Shown here: positions 5,086-12,716 of the stretch, one piece after another | How positions within the stretch are numbered: position 1 is the stretch's first letter | Layout of the letters: every line of letters begins with the position of its first letter | Virus record (IMG/VR): IMGVR_UViG_3300013233_000160 | Location: 1 to 23,978 of that record | Strand: one strand, 5' to 3' | From: a virus | Length of the DNA: 23,978 nucleotides | The notes under the pieces: model-generated | What the model was told of the DNA's origin: nothing | Databases searched by the model: none | Seen by the model: the letters and a program-made list of their open reading frames with translations, nothing else | Translations under genes and position numbers: made by a program

Positions 5086-5619
5086 TTATAACAATTTTAA
5101 GTCAGTTTTGAATTGTGTCCAGATTGCGGTTGCTGCTAGTTTACCAGCATTAAACGCCTCTTGTAATTCTGCGGTTGTAATCGGGATTACTTTAGCGTTA
5201 ATGTCAACCCATTCAGACTCGCCTACCTCAATACCAACCACAAAATTGTTAAAATCCTGCGGCCTGGTGGCTATAACCCGACCATCTAAAAAATCATAGG
5301 TTAGAGCCTGTAAAGCATTGTCACGGGTGCGTTCCAGGTCTGCTATTTTATTTGCCAGGATTGTTGCAGGATCAAGAACAGGCTCAACATATACAGGTTT
5401 TCCGGCAACAATGGTATTAGCGTTGACAGCTAATGCGGCGGAGTGTTCGTCCTCTGTCAACTCTAAATACGGTGTAGGGAGAGGGGTAGTGTCTATGACC
5501 TCCGGGGTCAATTCCTTCCCGTCAATATCATAGGTTGCGGATGTAACTATACAATGTATTTCGCTTGTATAGTATCCTAAAATCTGCCCAGTTGTTTCAT
5601 CATAATTTACATATTTCAT
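5086..5619 (-). CDS. tail fibre assembly-type protein (DUF4376-like)
   Basis: 177 residues. The first half (MKYVNYDETTGQILGYYTSE, then ELTPEVIDTTPLPTPYLELTEDEHSAAL) resembles the N-termini of phage tail-fibre assembly proteins. A short helical linker (ILANKIADLERTRDNALQAL) leads to a DUF4376-like domain: DGRVIATRPQDFNNFVVGIEV, WVDINAKVIPITTAELQEAFNAGKLAATAIW. Such genes sit directly after the fibre gene and are thought to help fibre folding or attachment. ATG 5619 lies 3 nt after the fibre stop, and AGGG in the fibre's last codons serves as the ribosome site. It is the last gene before the terminator. Confidence 0.75.
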   Translation of the reverse strand: MKYVNYDETTGQILGYYTSEIHCIVTSATYDIDGKELTPEVIDTTPLPTPYLELTEDEHSAALAVNANTIVAGKPVYVEPVLDPATILANKIADLERTRDNALQALTYDFLDGRVIATRPQDFNNFVVGIEVGESEWVDINAKVIPITTAELQEAFNAGKLAATAIWTQFKTDLKLL

Positions 5620-5622
5620 ATT

Positions 5623-6987
5623 TTAATACCCTATAGCTATCCAGTGGTAAGCTGCTGTCACGCCAGTATAGTTTCCGAGCGTAAATTGTGTTGTAGTTAG
5701 TCCGTAAAATGTATCATTTGCATTATAACTGTTATTATTAGCATCCGGCGACCCTGTAACACTCATACACCCTGTGGGAAAAACAGTAGGGAATAATACT
5801 GCGACTTGTGATCCAGAGGCAGTGGTAATTACCCCCCATTGGATAATTAAATCAGTTGTACCATTTATTTTAAATTTAGCATACCCGTTTGCCCCTAGCA
5901 CACCAACGCCAGCAGAATCAACATAGTCCTTATTGGTTAAATGACTACCGGAAGTAGGGGATGGTGCATAATTCGGGGTTTTGGTGAAAATAATATTACC
6001 GCTTGGATCAATACTATATATTGTCTCATAGGTCACACCATCGGCCAAAGCCCGTTGAAAAAGTATTGACCCAGCACTAATCGTTGTTTTAAATTTGCGT
6101 CCATCTACAACCGAATCGGTATCGTCTAACACATATTCGGGCGACACGTTACCAACCGTTAGGTTTCCGGTCAGTGTGCCACCTGAGATGGGTAAATAAG
6201 GGCCAAGACTAGCATAATGCAGGGCCGAATAATCAGTTGTATTTACATAAGAAAAAGTCCCATCCCCGTTAGAAGAGTATTCCTTTACGAATGTGCTGGC
6301 AGGTTCAACAGCGTATGAATTGGCGGTTAGTCTCTTTGCTTGAGATTCCCAAGCTCTTAACTGCGCGTCAGTCGCCGATACACCAGCGTTGTTTTGATAT
6401 ATAAGCGCCTGTGCTTCTGCCGCTTCTGCCGCTAACTGAGCAACAATAGCAGCGTCCCGTGCTGCTTCTGCGTCTGGGACAGTATCAACAAAAGGCCTAT
6501 CAGATAATGCTATTGCAGACCCAGCAGCATTAAAAAGCACTGCCTTCCCTGCCCTATCTGCGGCAAGCTCGGTCAATTCTAGGTCAGGAGCATCAGTTAC
6601 CGTTTTGGAAACTTTAATAGTCCTGGCCTGAGCGTTTCTAAGCTCTTGGTCAATCATTACCGTTTTGTCAAGCGCAGCTTCATGGGCATCGGCGGGGAAC
6701 GGGTCATTAGGGACATAATCTGTTTCTTGGGTAAAGGTCATTGCCCGGCTAATTACCAGCGTTTCACCAGTGGCCGGAGCAATTAACATGGTGCAAGTCC
6801 CGGAAGCTGCACCAGCACCTGCAAGAGTATAATGCGTAGTTATGGCTAATACTGTTTCATTGCCGGAAGCATCACGCAAGATTACCTCTATATCGGCGTT
6901 GGCGGCAAAAGGAAAAGGGATGGTAAACACGGTTGTTGAACCGTTGCCATTGTAGGAAACTAAGTCGGTTTCTGTTGATACTGTCAT
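5623..6987 (-). CDS. tail fibre protein (host-receptor binding)
   Basis: 454 residues from ATG 6987, which overlaps the upstream TGA (ATGA) and has GGAGG 8 nt away; an upstream in-frame GTG (7002) would swallow that site. The N-terminal 150 residues form the virion-anchoring domain of podoviral fibres: VSYNGNGSTTVFTIPFPFAANADIEVILRD, GETLVISRAMTFTQETDYVPNDPFPA, LDKTVMIDQELRNAQARTIKV. A helical Ala-rich stretch (EAARDAAIVAQLAAEAAEAQ) probably trimerises. The C-terminal 75-100 residues (LIIQWGVITTASGSQVAVLFPTVFPTGCMSV to YHWIAIGY) match a gp53-like fibre tip fold. The tip should determine host range. Confidence 0.85.
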   Translation of the reverse strand: MTVSTETDLVSYNGNGSTTVFTIPFPFAANADIEVILRDASGNETVLAITTHYTLAGAGAASGTCTMLIAPATGETLVISRAMTFTQETDYVPNDPFPADAHEAALDKTVMIDQELRNAQARTIKVSKTVTDAPDLELTELAADRAGKAVLFNAAGSAIALSDRPFVDTVPDAEAARDAAIVAQLAAEAAEAQALIYQNNAGVSATDAQLRAWESQAKRLTANSYAVEPASTFVKEYSSNGDGTFSYVNTTDYSALHYASLGPYLPISGGTLTGNLTVGNVSPEYVLDDTDSVVDGRKFKTTISAGSILFQRALADGVTYETIYSIDPSGNIIFTKTPNYAPSPTSGSHLTNKDYVDSAGVGVLGANGYAKFKINGTTDLIIQWGVITTASGSQVAVLFPTVFPTGCMSVTGSPDANNNSYNANDTFYGLTTTQFTLGNYTGVTAAYHWIAIGY

Positions 6988-9254
6988 TTGCCTGGCCTCC
7001 ACCAGTATTTATTACCATAATCTTGCCGCATTTTCTTTTCTTTGCGGGCAATCTTTTTATCAAAGTTTGGATCAGCTAATTGTTGCAGGTGGTTAAGAGC
7101 TAAACGTCTCATTAATAGCTGCGTGTACCATAGTTGGCCAGGGGTGTATGTCAAAGCATTAGAAGCAAACTCCCTGGCAAAATTGGTCTTCTTTCCCTGT
7201 GCCGCCTGTTGGATATTGCCGACAATGAGCTTTGCAACTATCTTCTCAAAATCACCGGCCATCGGCCCGGCCACCGTAGAGGTAAAAGACCCTCCAAAAC
7301 GGTTTTGATCTGAAAAGAGGAAGTCACCGAATATACCCAGGCCACCGCCCTGCACCAACCCAGCAACAAGCAGCTTGTCATTAACCTCCACCGGAGTTTC
7401 TCCTTTTGAGACCTTCTTTGCCTGATACGCCACGGCTCCCAAGAAAGTAGTCCCAACCAACATCGAAGATGTATAAGCCAGCTTGCCGCCAGTAGAAAGA
7501 TCAACGCTCTGCGTCATGCGCCGCAAATGGGTGAGCCATAAGGTTAAGGGAAAGCTCTTAAATTGAGTTATTGACCGCATTACCTCACCAGGAACTGTTC
7601 CTGCCTGGGTGTTCCCCCGCAAGGCGGCCATTACCCTTGCCGTTGGCTCAGGCACAGCATAGCCCCTTTCAGAGATTATCATGCCCTGAACCTTGGCCCT
7701 TAATTCCTTGTCGGCAATCATCATGGGGTTAAGGTATTTTTGGCCCCGGTCATATTCTAGTGCCTGGTGTAGTCCCTTCCATTCATCTTCTGTTATGCCA
7801 TATCGTTTCAGAGCCTTGCCAAGTCTCCCAAGGGAATCAAGGCTTTTGCCTATATTATCACCAAGCGCGGCGGAAAACTCCAGGCTGAAAGCCCTTTGCC
7901 CTGCTTCTGTCCACCCTTCCAGACCAGAAGCTTTCATGGTGAAGCTGGCAAACCTCTTTGACATCTTATGCCCGGCTGTTACCTCTGTAAACCTGTTGGC
8001 AGCCTGCAAAGAATCAAGAGCGTATTGCGCCCCTATCCCCATCCTGGCTGCAAGCCTGCGGTCTGCTATATTGGCCGGGTTTAAGTTTGCCATGAAGCGT
8101 AGCCCTGTCCTGAATACAGGAACACCATTAAAAGCTGCGGTTATCCCCTGAAATACCGTATCGGAAAGGGCTGATATGGTCGCAGACCCAAGTTTAGTCC
8201 CTGCAACCCAATTCCTTGCCGTTGCCATCCCTTCCGCCCATTTTGCGTTCTTGGCTGCTGTCTCACCATTCAGCACGGCAAATACATTGTCGGCAGCGTT
8301 GGCAACCTCATTGTCGTGATATTTGTTTATGGCTGTTTCTCGCAGGTGCTTATAGGCTGCTGCTGGATTAGGGCCGAGATGCTCCACCATGGCAATATCA
8401 CGGCTTAGGCCATCAATATGTGACATCATAGAGCCAAAAATATCACCAGTTCCATAGGTGTCTTGGTAGTTGATCCACTTATCAACATCCTTGAAATGCA
8501 AGATCCTTTCTTTAGAATGACGATTTGCTCTCATCCCCTGGCCCATGCCTGTTTCCTTGTTGGCTCCATTGGTGGTGATTGAATCAAATACCTCAGATAA
8601 AAAGTTATCAGCCTCTTCCGGCGCAACTCCCATCCGGTCAAGGTCAACCATGGGCTTAATATCTTCAATCCACTTTTCACGCCCGGCCTTTACAAGTTGC
8701 ACCGGGTCATGGCTCTGTGGCATAAGCCAGTCTGGTAAAGTGCCAATATCACCGCCAGCAAGGTTGAAGCGGTCTTTCAGTTCATCGGTAAGCTGTTTAA
8801 ATGCCCTTGCCAATGCCCTTGCGTCAGGATCATCTATTGCATGACTCGCAAGGTAACGAAGCGCGTCTTTTGGCCCTTTGGTATCCTGGGAAAAGCCAAG
8901 GTTCTTTGAGCGATACTGCTCCATCTGCTTATAAAACTTGGCATGTGCCTCTGATTGCACCGCTTCTATCCTGGCCTCTAGGGAAACATTACCGTCTATA
9001 TCATTGGACGACTTGGCAAGCACGGTCATTACTGCCTCTTGTGGCTTGCCTTTGTATTCCTCTATGTGCCTGGTTCTCTCTGCCAGCCTCATGGCTGATA
9101 ATTTAGCTCTTTTCTTCCTTTTCTCCAGGTCATTAAATTGCAGCTCCAATTCTTTGCGGAGGTCAGCATCGCTTAGACCCTCAAAGTCTTGCTTTACCTT
9201 TTTTAACTCCCTGGCTGAATAAATCTTTTTTAAGCAATCCTGAAAATTAGGCAA
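6984..9254 (-). CDS. large internal virion (ejection) protein, C-terminal part
   Basis: 756 residues starting at TTG 9254, with AGGA 8 nt upstream and an in-frame TAA directly before it. The N-terminal 300 residues are highly charged and helical. From about residue 340 the protein has the character of phage ejection proteins: RNWVAGTKLGSATISALSDTVFQG, TQAGTVPGEVMRSITQFKSFPLTLW, GDFLFSDQNRFGGSF and TYTPGQLWYTQLLMRR. Mildly hydrophobic segments (VGTTFLGAVAYQA, LVAGLVQGGGLGIFGDFLF) would suit a protein that leaves the capsid and crosses the envelope to extend the tail channel. The upstream gene ends 8 nt inside this one and both carry a QDCL motif at the join, so the pair looks like one roughly 1,100-residue gp16-like protein that became split. 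Confidence 0.75.
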   Translation of the reverse strand: MPNFQDCLKKIYSARELKKVKQDFEGLSDADLRKELELQFNDLEKRKKRAKLSAMRLAERTRHIEEYKGKPQEAVMTVLAKSSNDIDGNVSLEARIEAVQSEAHAKFYKQMEQYRSKNLGFSQDTKGPKDALRYLASHAIDDPDARALARAFKQLTDELKDRFNLAGGDIGTLPDWLMPQSHDPVQLVKAGREKWIEDIKPMVDLDRMGVAPEEADNFLSEVFDSITTNGANKETGMGQGMRANRHSKERILHFKDVDKWINYQDTYGTGDIFGSMMSHIDGLSRDIAMVEHLGPNPAAAYKHLRETAINKYHDNEVANAADNVFAVLNGETAAKNAKWAEGMATARNWVAGTKLGSATISALSDTVFQGITAAFNGVPVFRTGLRFMANLNPANIADRRLAARMGIGAQYALDSLQAANRFTEVTAGHKMSKRFASFTMKASGLEGWTEAGQRAFSLEFSAALGDNIGKSLDSLGRLGKALKRYGITEDEWKGLHQALEYDRGQKYLNPMMIADKELRAKVQGMIISERGYAVPEPTARVMAALRGNTQAGTVPGEVMRSITQFKSFPLTLWLTHLRRMTQSVDLSTGGKLAYTSSMLVGTTFLGAVAYQAKKVSKGETPVEVNDKLLVAGLVQGGGLGIFGDFLFSDQNRFGGSFTSTVAGPMAGDFEKIVAKLIVGNIQQAAQGKKTNFAREFASNALTYTPGQLWYTQLLMRRLALNHLQQLADPNFDKKIARKEKKMRQDYGNKYWWRPGK

Positions 9255-9267
9255 TTAAACAGTCCTG
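9230..9267 (-). repeat. 13-nt imperfect direct repeat at the ejection-gene junction
   Basis: On the - strand CAGGACTGTTTAA (complement of 9255-9267) and CAGGATTGCTTAA (complement of 9230-9242) match at 11 of 13 positions and lie 25 nt apart. Both are read as Gln-Asp-Cys-Leu in their respective frames. Because 25 is not a multiple of 3, the two copies sit in different reading frames. Confidence 0.7.
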
Positions 9268-10338
9268 TAGTTGTTTGATTTGCTTCTGCTCTGCGTCGAT
9301 TTCGTCAAGTATTTCCCTGGTTGGCCTGGTTGTTTCTGTGGCCTCGTCAACAGAGAAATGCGTCTCATCAATGGGGATTTCTTCTGCTGGCTGCGGTGCT
9401 GGTGGTGCTTCTGCCTTGGCCTCCACATCAGGTGTTTTAAATTCCTGGTGCTTGGCTATCTGGTCATCCATGGCCTGGGCATGTTCAAGCGCATCATTGC
9501 CGGTTGGCTTGGCAAGTTCAACCTCATCGGCAAAGCTCTCTACCCGCTTTAGTGCGTCCGCTTCAACTTGGTTCTTTGGCTTAAAGGTTTTAATTGTTTT
9601 ACCGAGGCCACGCAACAGCCCCTCCAAGGCAAAGCCACCCCCTGTTGCCGCCGCAATATTTAAGATTGCGTCTTTATTGGTGTGCTCCACCCCTATTTCA
9701 TGCTTCCAATTAATGACATCAGGCTGAATTATAGCCTCACTTACACCTGCTAAACCGCCTTGGAATAAAGCATGTTGGATTATTGACAGCCCTTTTTGCG
9801 CTGAGATTGCATTGCCAAGTGGCATAGTCAAAATATTGACAGGGTCGGTTAATGATCCGGCAACAGTACCGCCAACCTGTGCAACCTTCCCGCCCAACTT
9901 TGCCCGGCTAAAAACATCCTCAGCCTTTGCCCTTTTCTCCGCAAGGATATTGCTTACCCGGTCAGCACCTTCAGAGTAATCAATAACAGGAGTGTTAAGG
10001 CCATTATCTGCGGCGTATTTTGATATTGCTTCATAATCATAATCAACTTGCGTCGAGTCCTCCCATTCAGGTGATTCTTTGCGGTTAGATTTCCACACCT
10101 CTTCTGGAATCTTCCCCTCTTTCCGCAAAGCACGAAGCTCTTTTCTGGTGGCTGCGTCTTTAGCAATCTTCTCCTTGTCTCGATGGACAAATTGTTGTAT
10201 TGCGCCAGCCGGGGAAATATCTTCACGAAAAAAAAGGCCAAGAGATTCACTAAAGTTTTCCAGCATAGAAGATGGCAGCTTATCAGGTGGGTTCTCCTGG
10301 GCGAAAGCCATTAAGTTTTTGGAAGCAGCAAAGGGCAT
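9247..10338 (-). CDS. internal virion (ejection) protein, N-terminal part of split gene
   Basis: 363 residues from ATG 10338 (2 nt after the upstream stop; AGGT about 8 nt away). Residues 1-130 are charged. Residues 130-245 have a Gly/Ala-rich amphipathic character (GGKVAQVGGTVAGSLTDPVNILTMPLGNAIS, ILNIAAATGGGFALEGLLRGLG), typical of membrane-interacting ejection proteins. The last 100 residues are Pro/Glu/Ala-rich and end in a coiled coil (ILDEIDAEQKQIKQLQDCL). The DPVNILTMPLGNA segment resembles phage internal proteins. No lytic transglycosylase motif is evident. It probably acts with the 649- and 756-residue neighbours. Confidence 0.7.
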   Translation of the reverse strand: MPFAASKNLMAFAQENPPDKLPSSMLENFSESLGLFFREDISPAGAIQQFVHRDKEKIAKDAATRKELRALRKEGKIPEEVWKSNRKESPEWEDSTQVDYDYEAISKYAADNGLNTPVIDYSEGADRVSNILAEKRAKAEDVFSRAKLGGKVAQVGGTVAGSLTDPVNILTMPLGNAISAQKGLSIIQHALFQGGLAGVSEAIIQPDVINWKHEIGVEHTNKDAILNIAAATGGGFALEGLLRGLGKTIKTFKPKNQVEADALKRVESFADEVELAKPTGNDALEHAQAMDDQIAKHQEFKTPDVEAKAEAPPAPQPAEEIPIDETHFSVDEATETTRPTREILDEIDAEQKQIKQLQDCLIA

Positions 10339-10340
10339 GA

Positions 10341-12290
10341 TTATAAACCTACCTGATCTTGTTCGTACTGCTTAGCTCCATGCGGATCATACTCCAAAAT
10401 AAATGGCCTTCCATCATTGCCCAGCATATACTGTGCTTGGCCTTCTACCTGCAAGAGGTATTCACCTTCGCCAATACTGAGTAATTGCAAATCACCGCTG
10501 CGGATATTCTTCACAATCCTTTCACTGTCTTCGCTTTTCACTCCGCCAAGCTGGTCAATGTAGGCCGGGTCAATGTTGTCGGCCCATGCTTGGAACTCTT
10601 CTTCCGTCAGCTTATTGGGCAGCAGTATGGCCGAGCCGTTATAATCAGCACCAGCCACAATAGCCTTGCCAACCGCTTCTATACGGTCATCGTCAAATGT
10701 TCCATTAATATCTCCGGCGAGAAAAGAGTTGCCAGCATAACCATCAACCAATGATTTCACCACGTTGTTGTACTTCTCAGCAGAAAAGCGGTAAGGCGCG
10801 GCAAATTCCCTTAATTTGGCTGTGACATCAGGGTCTATCTTCATTCCACCCTTCCTGGCCTCACTCCCTTGGATGATCCACGAAGCTGGCAGCCGTTTCC
10901 CTTGGCTGGCAAGGTATCCGGCCTCGGCAATACTGCTGCCTGACTTGTGCGCTATCTGGTCAAAGATAGCAGGGGCAGCTTCATCACCTGCGCTGTCAGT
11001 AATCACGCCAATAACTGATAACTGATCCTGCGCGTTCATCTTGTCAAGCTGTGTGCCGATGTCTGCGGCTTCCTCGTCTTTGAGGTAGGTTAGAGGTGTG
11101 GCGTACTGTGCCGATGCTTTATTGGCTGTATCTATTCGCTGCTGCCAAGATTCAGGAGCTTGAATATCAAGCGCAGGGACAGGAGCAACTTTGCGATCGT
11201 AAACCTCCAGGGGATCTTTCTTTAAATCCGAAAAGTGCTGATTAATCTGCACTTCAAGCTTGCGGCGTAGTCTGCTTTCTTCTGCTGATTGCGGCTTGCC
11301 AAGGGCTGCCAGTTCTGCCTGTGCCTGGGTTTCGCTTACCATGAATAATGGCTTGGCGGCCTGAAAGAAATTAACCTCACGGTTAAAAGATGCTTGCTCC
11401 TCTTCCGGCAAGATAAGGGCCTTCGCCTGAACAAGTTTAATTGCATCAGGTGATAGGTCGGCCCCGGCCTCCAGTTCGGTTAAAACTGCCTTGGCCTCTT
11501 TTCTTATGGTGGCTAATTCATTCTTACCTGTGGCAGTGGCTTTGGCATCTTGTACCCTTATTTGTACCTTGGCCTTTTCAATCTTCTTTGTTCTGGTCTC
11601 CTCATCAACAGCATACTCTCTGCTTTCAAGTTTTGACAACGTACCAATCGGGTTGGCTATAATATCGTTGTCAATCCTCGTTGACATCACATCCTTGGCA
11701 AAGGTAATCTTGCGTTTTGCTGCGTCCTTCTCAGTTATCCCGCCAGTAGCGACGTGCTTATCAATAGCCTCAAAGTAGTTGGCCGAGGCCACACCCATGC
11801 TCACATCGTCAGATGCTTTTATGGCCTCGTCTTTCCAGGTCTGTTCAACTACTTCAAGCTGGGCTTGCTGGTGGCTAATATCCTGCTTAGTTCGCCAGGC
11901 ATTTAACTTAACCGTTGTAGTGTCCTGGTGGCGCAGGTCTTTCTGTTGCCAAGCATCGGCGATCCTGGGCCAATTTTTCTTTACCTCTGCGGCAATGTCC
12001 TTTTCTTTGTTCTTGAAACTGCCTTCCGCCTGGTTGTAATCTCCCTGCTTAATCTCTTCAAAGTTTGTTGTTCTTTCGTGGGCAGAGTAGGCCAGTGCCG
12101 CGCTCAGGTCGGTATTATCTCTCGATGCTTGTAATTGTTGCTTGAACCTGTCAACATCACGCAGCGCAGCGGAAGCAGCACCGCCAACACTTTCAATGGC
12201 CCTGGCAGCGGCGAGATCAGCCTGGCCGACGTTGCGCTGTGGTGCTACCTGATGAGGTGCTTGCTCTTTAAGTAGTGGTATTCTTGGCAT
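10341..12290 (-). CDS. internal virion protein (gp15-like ejection protein)
   Basis: 649 residues; ATG 12290 overlaps the upstream stop as TAATG. The protein is almost entirely charged and predicted helical, with many Lys, Glu, Ala and Gln and no membrane span or Cys. The N-terminus is PRIPLLKEQAPHQVAPQRNVGQADLAAARAIESVGGAASAALRDVDRF, a pattern I associate with large phage internal proteins beside gp12-like nozzle genes. Position (nozzle, small helical protein, this, large protein, fibre) mirrors the T7 order of gp12, gp14, gp15, gp16, so it is called a gp15-like core/ejection protein by context more than by motif. Confidence 0.7.
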   Translation of the reverse strand: MPRIPLLKEQAPHQVAPQRNVGQADLAAARAIESVGGAASAALRDVDRFKQQLQASRDNTDLSAALAYSAHERTTNFEEIKQGDYNQAEGSFKNKEKDIAAEVKKNWPRIADAWQQKDLRHQDTTTVKLNAWRTKQDISHQQAQLEVVEQTWKDEAIKASDDVSMGVASANYFEAIDKHVATGGITEKDAAKRKITFAKDVMSTRIDNDIIANPIGTLSKLESREYAVDEETRTKKIEKAKVQIRVQDAKATATGKNELATIRKEAKAVLTELEAGADLSPDAIKLVQAKALILPEEEQASFNREVNFFQAAKPLFMVSETQAQAELAALGKPQSAEESRLRRKLEVQINQHFSDLKKDPLEVYDRKVAPVPALDIQAPESWQQRIDTANKASAQYATPLTYLKDEEAADIGTQLDKMNAQDQLSVIGVITDSAGDEAAPAIFDQIAHKSGSSIAEAGYLASQGKRLPASWIIQGSEARKGGMKIDPDVTAKLREFAAPYRFSAEKYNNVVKSLVDGYAGNSFLAGDINGTFDDDRIEAVGKAIVAGADYNGSAILLPNKLTEEEFQAWADNIDPAYIDQLGGVKSEDSERIVKNIRSGDLQLLSIGEGEYLLQVEGQAQYMLGNDGRPFILEYDPHGAKQYEQDQVGL

Positions 12291-12712
12291 TATTTCTTAG
12301 CAAGTTGAGATAATGTTGATGAAGCACCCCGGCCAACAGTGCCGAAAGCTCCAGCGGCCCCGACGGATGCTGCCTCACTGCCAGCCGCGCTTATATTGGT
12401 GGCCGTTCCGTAGCCAGCGTTTCTTATCGCCAGTGCTTCCAATTCGGCAAGCTCGGCCTGCTCTGCGCCAACAAGTAATGGTGTTCCTTCTGCCTGTACT
12501 CCAGCCTTGGCATAGCCGACACGCTGCTGTGCCTGGATGCTCTCTGCCTCTTTGCGGTAACGTGCCTCTTGCTGCATGGTTTCAATGCGTTTCTGCTCTG
12601 CCTCACGCTCCATGGCTTTTTTCTGCTTCTCTGCGGCTGATATTTGCAGCCCGGCAGAGCCAACCGCTGAAACCGCAGAGATAACCGCTGCTGCTGCTGA
12701 TATTGAACCCAT
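12290..12712 (-). CDS. small internal virion protein (gp14-like)
   Basis: 140 residues. A hydrophobic Ala/Ser/Gly-rich N-terminal helix (GSISAAAAVISAVSAVGSAGLQISAAE) precedes a long amphipathic helix rich in Lys/Glu/Gln (KQKKAMEREAEQKRIETMQQEARYRKEAESIQAQQRVGYAKAGV). A Gly/Ala-rich end follows, with EGTPLLVGAEQAELAELEALAIRNAGYGTATN. This layout (one N-terminal hydrophobic segment, coiled coil, conserved GTPL motif) is typical of the small ejection protein that inserts in the outer membrane in T7-like entry. It lies between the nozzle and the gp15-like gene as expected. Confidence 0.75.
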   Translation of the reverse strand: MGSISAAAAVISAVSAVGSAGLQISAAEKQKKAMEREAEQKRIETMQQEARYRKEAESIQAQQRVGYAKAGVQAEGTPLLVGAEQAELAELEALAIRNAGYGTATNISAAGSEAASVGAAGAFGTVGRGASSTLSQLAKK

Positions 12713-12716
12713 AAGC

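Noticed and set aside
5086-7002. Diversity-generating retroelement target, suggested by the BPP-1-like head genes
   Set aside because: No reverse transcriptase, template repeat or C-type-lectin variable region is visible; the fibre tip looks gp53-like. A DGR outside the window cannot be excluded.
7693-8151. 152-codon + strand frame inside the ejection gene
   Set aside because: Antisense to a recognisable ejection protein; no coding character of its own.
9225-9235. A AAA AAG slippery heptamer near the start of the 756-residue gene
   Set aside because: It lies in the frame of the downstream gene and after the upstream gene's stop, so it cannot join the two by -1 frameshifting.
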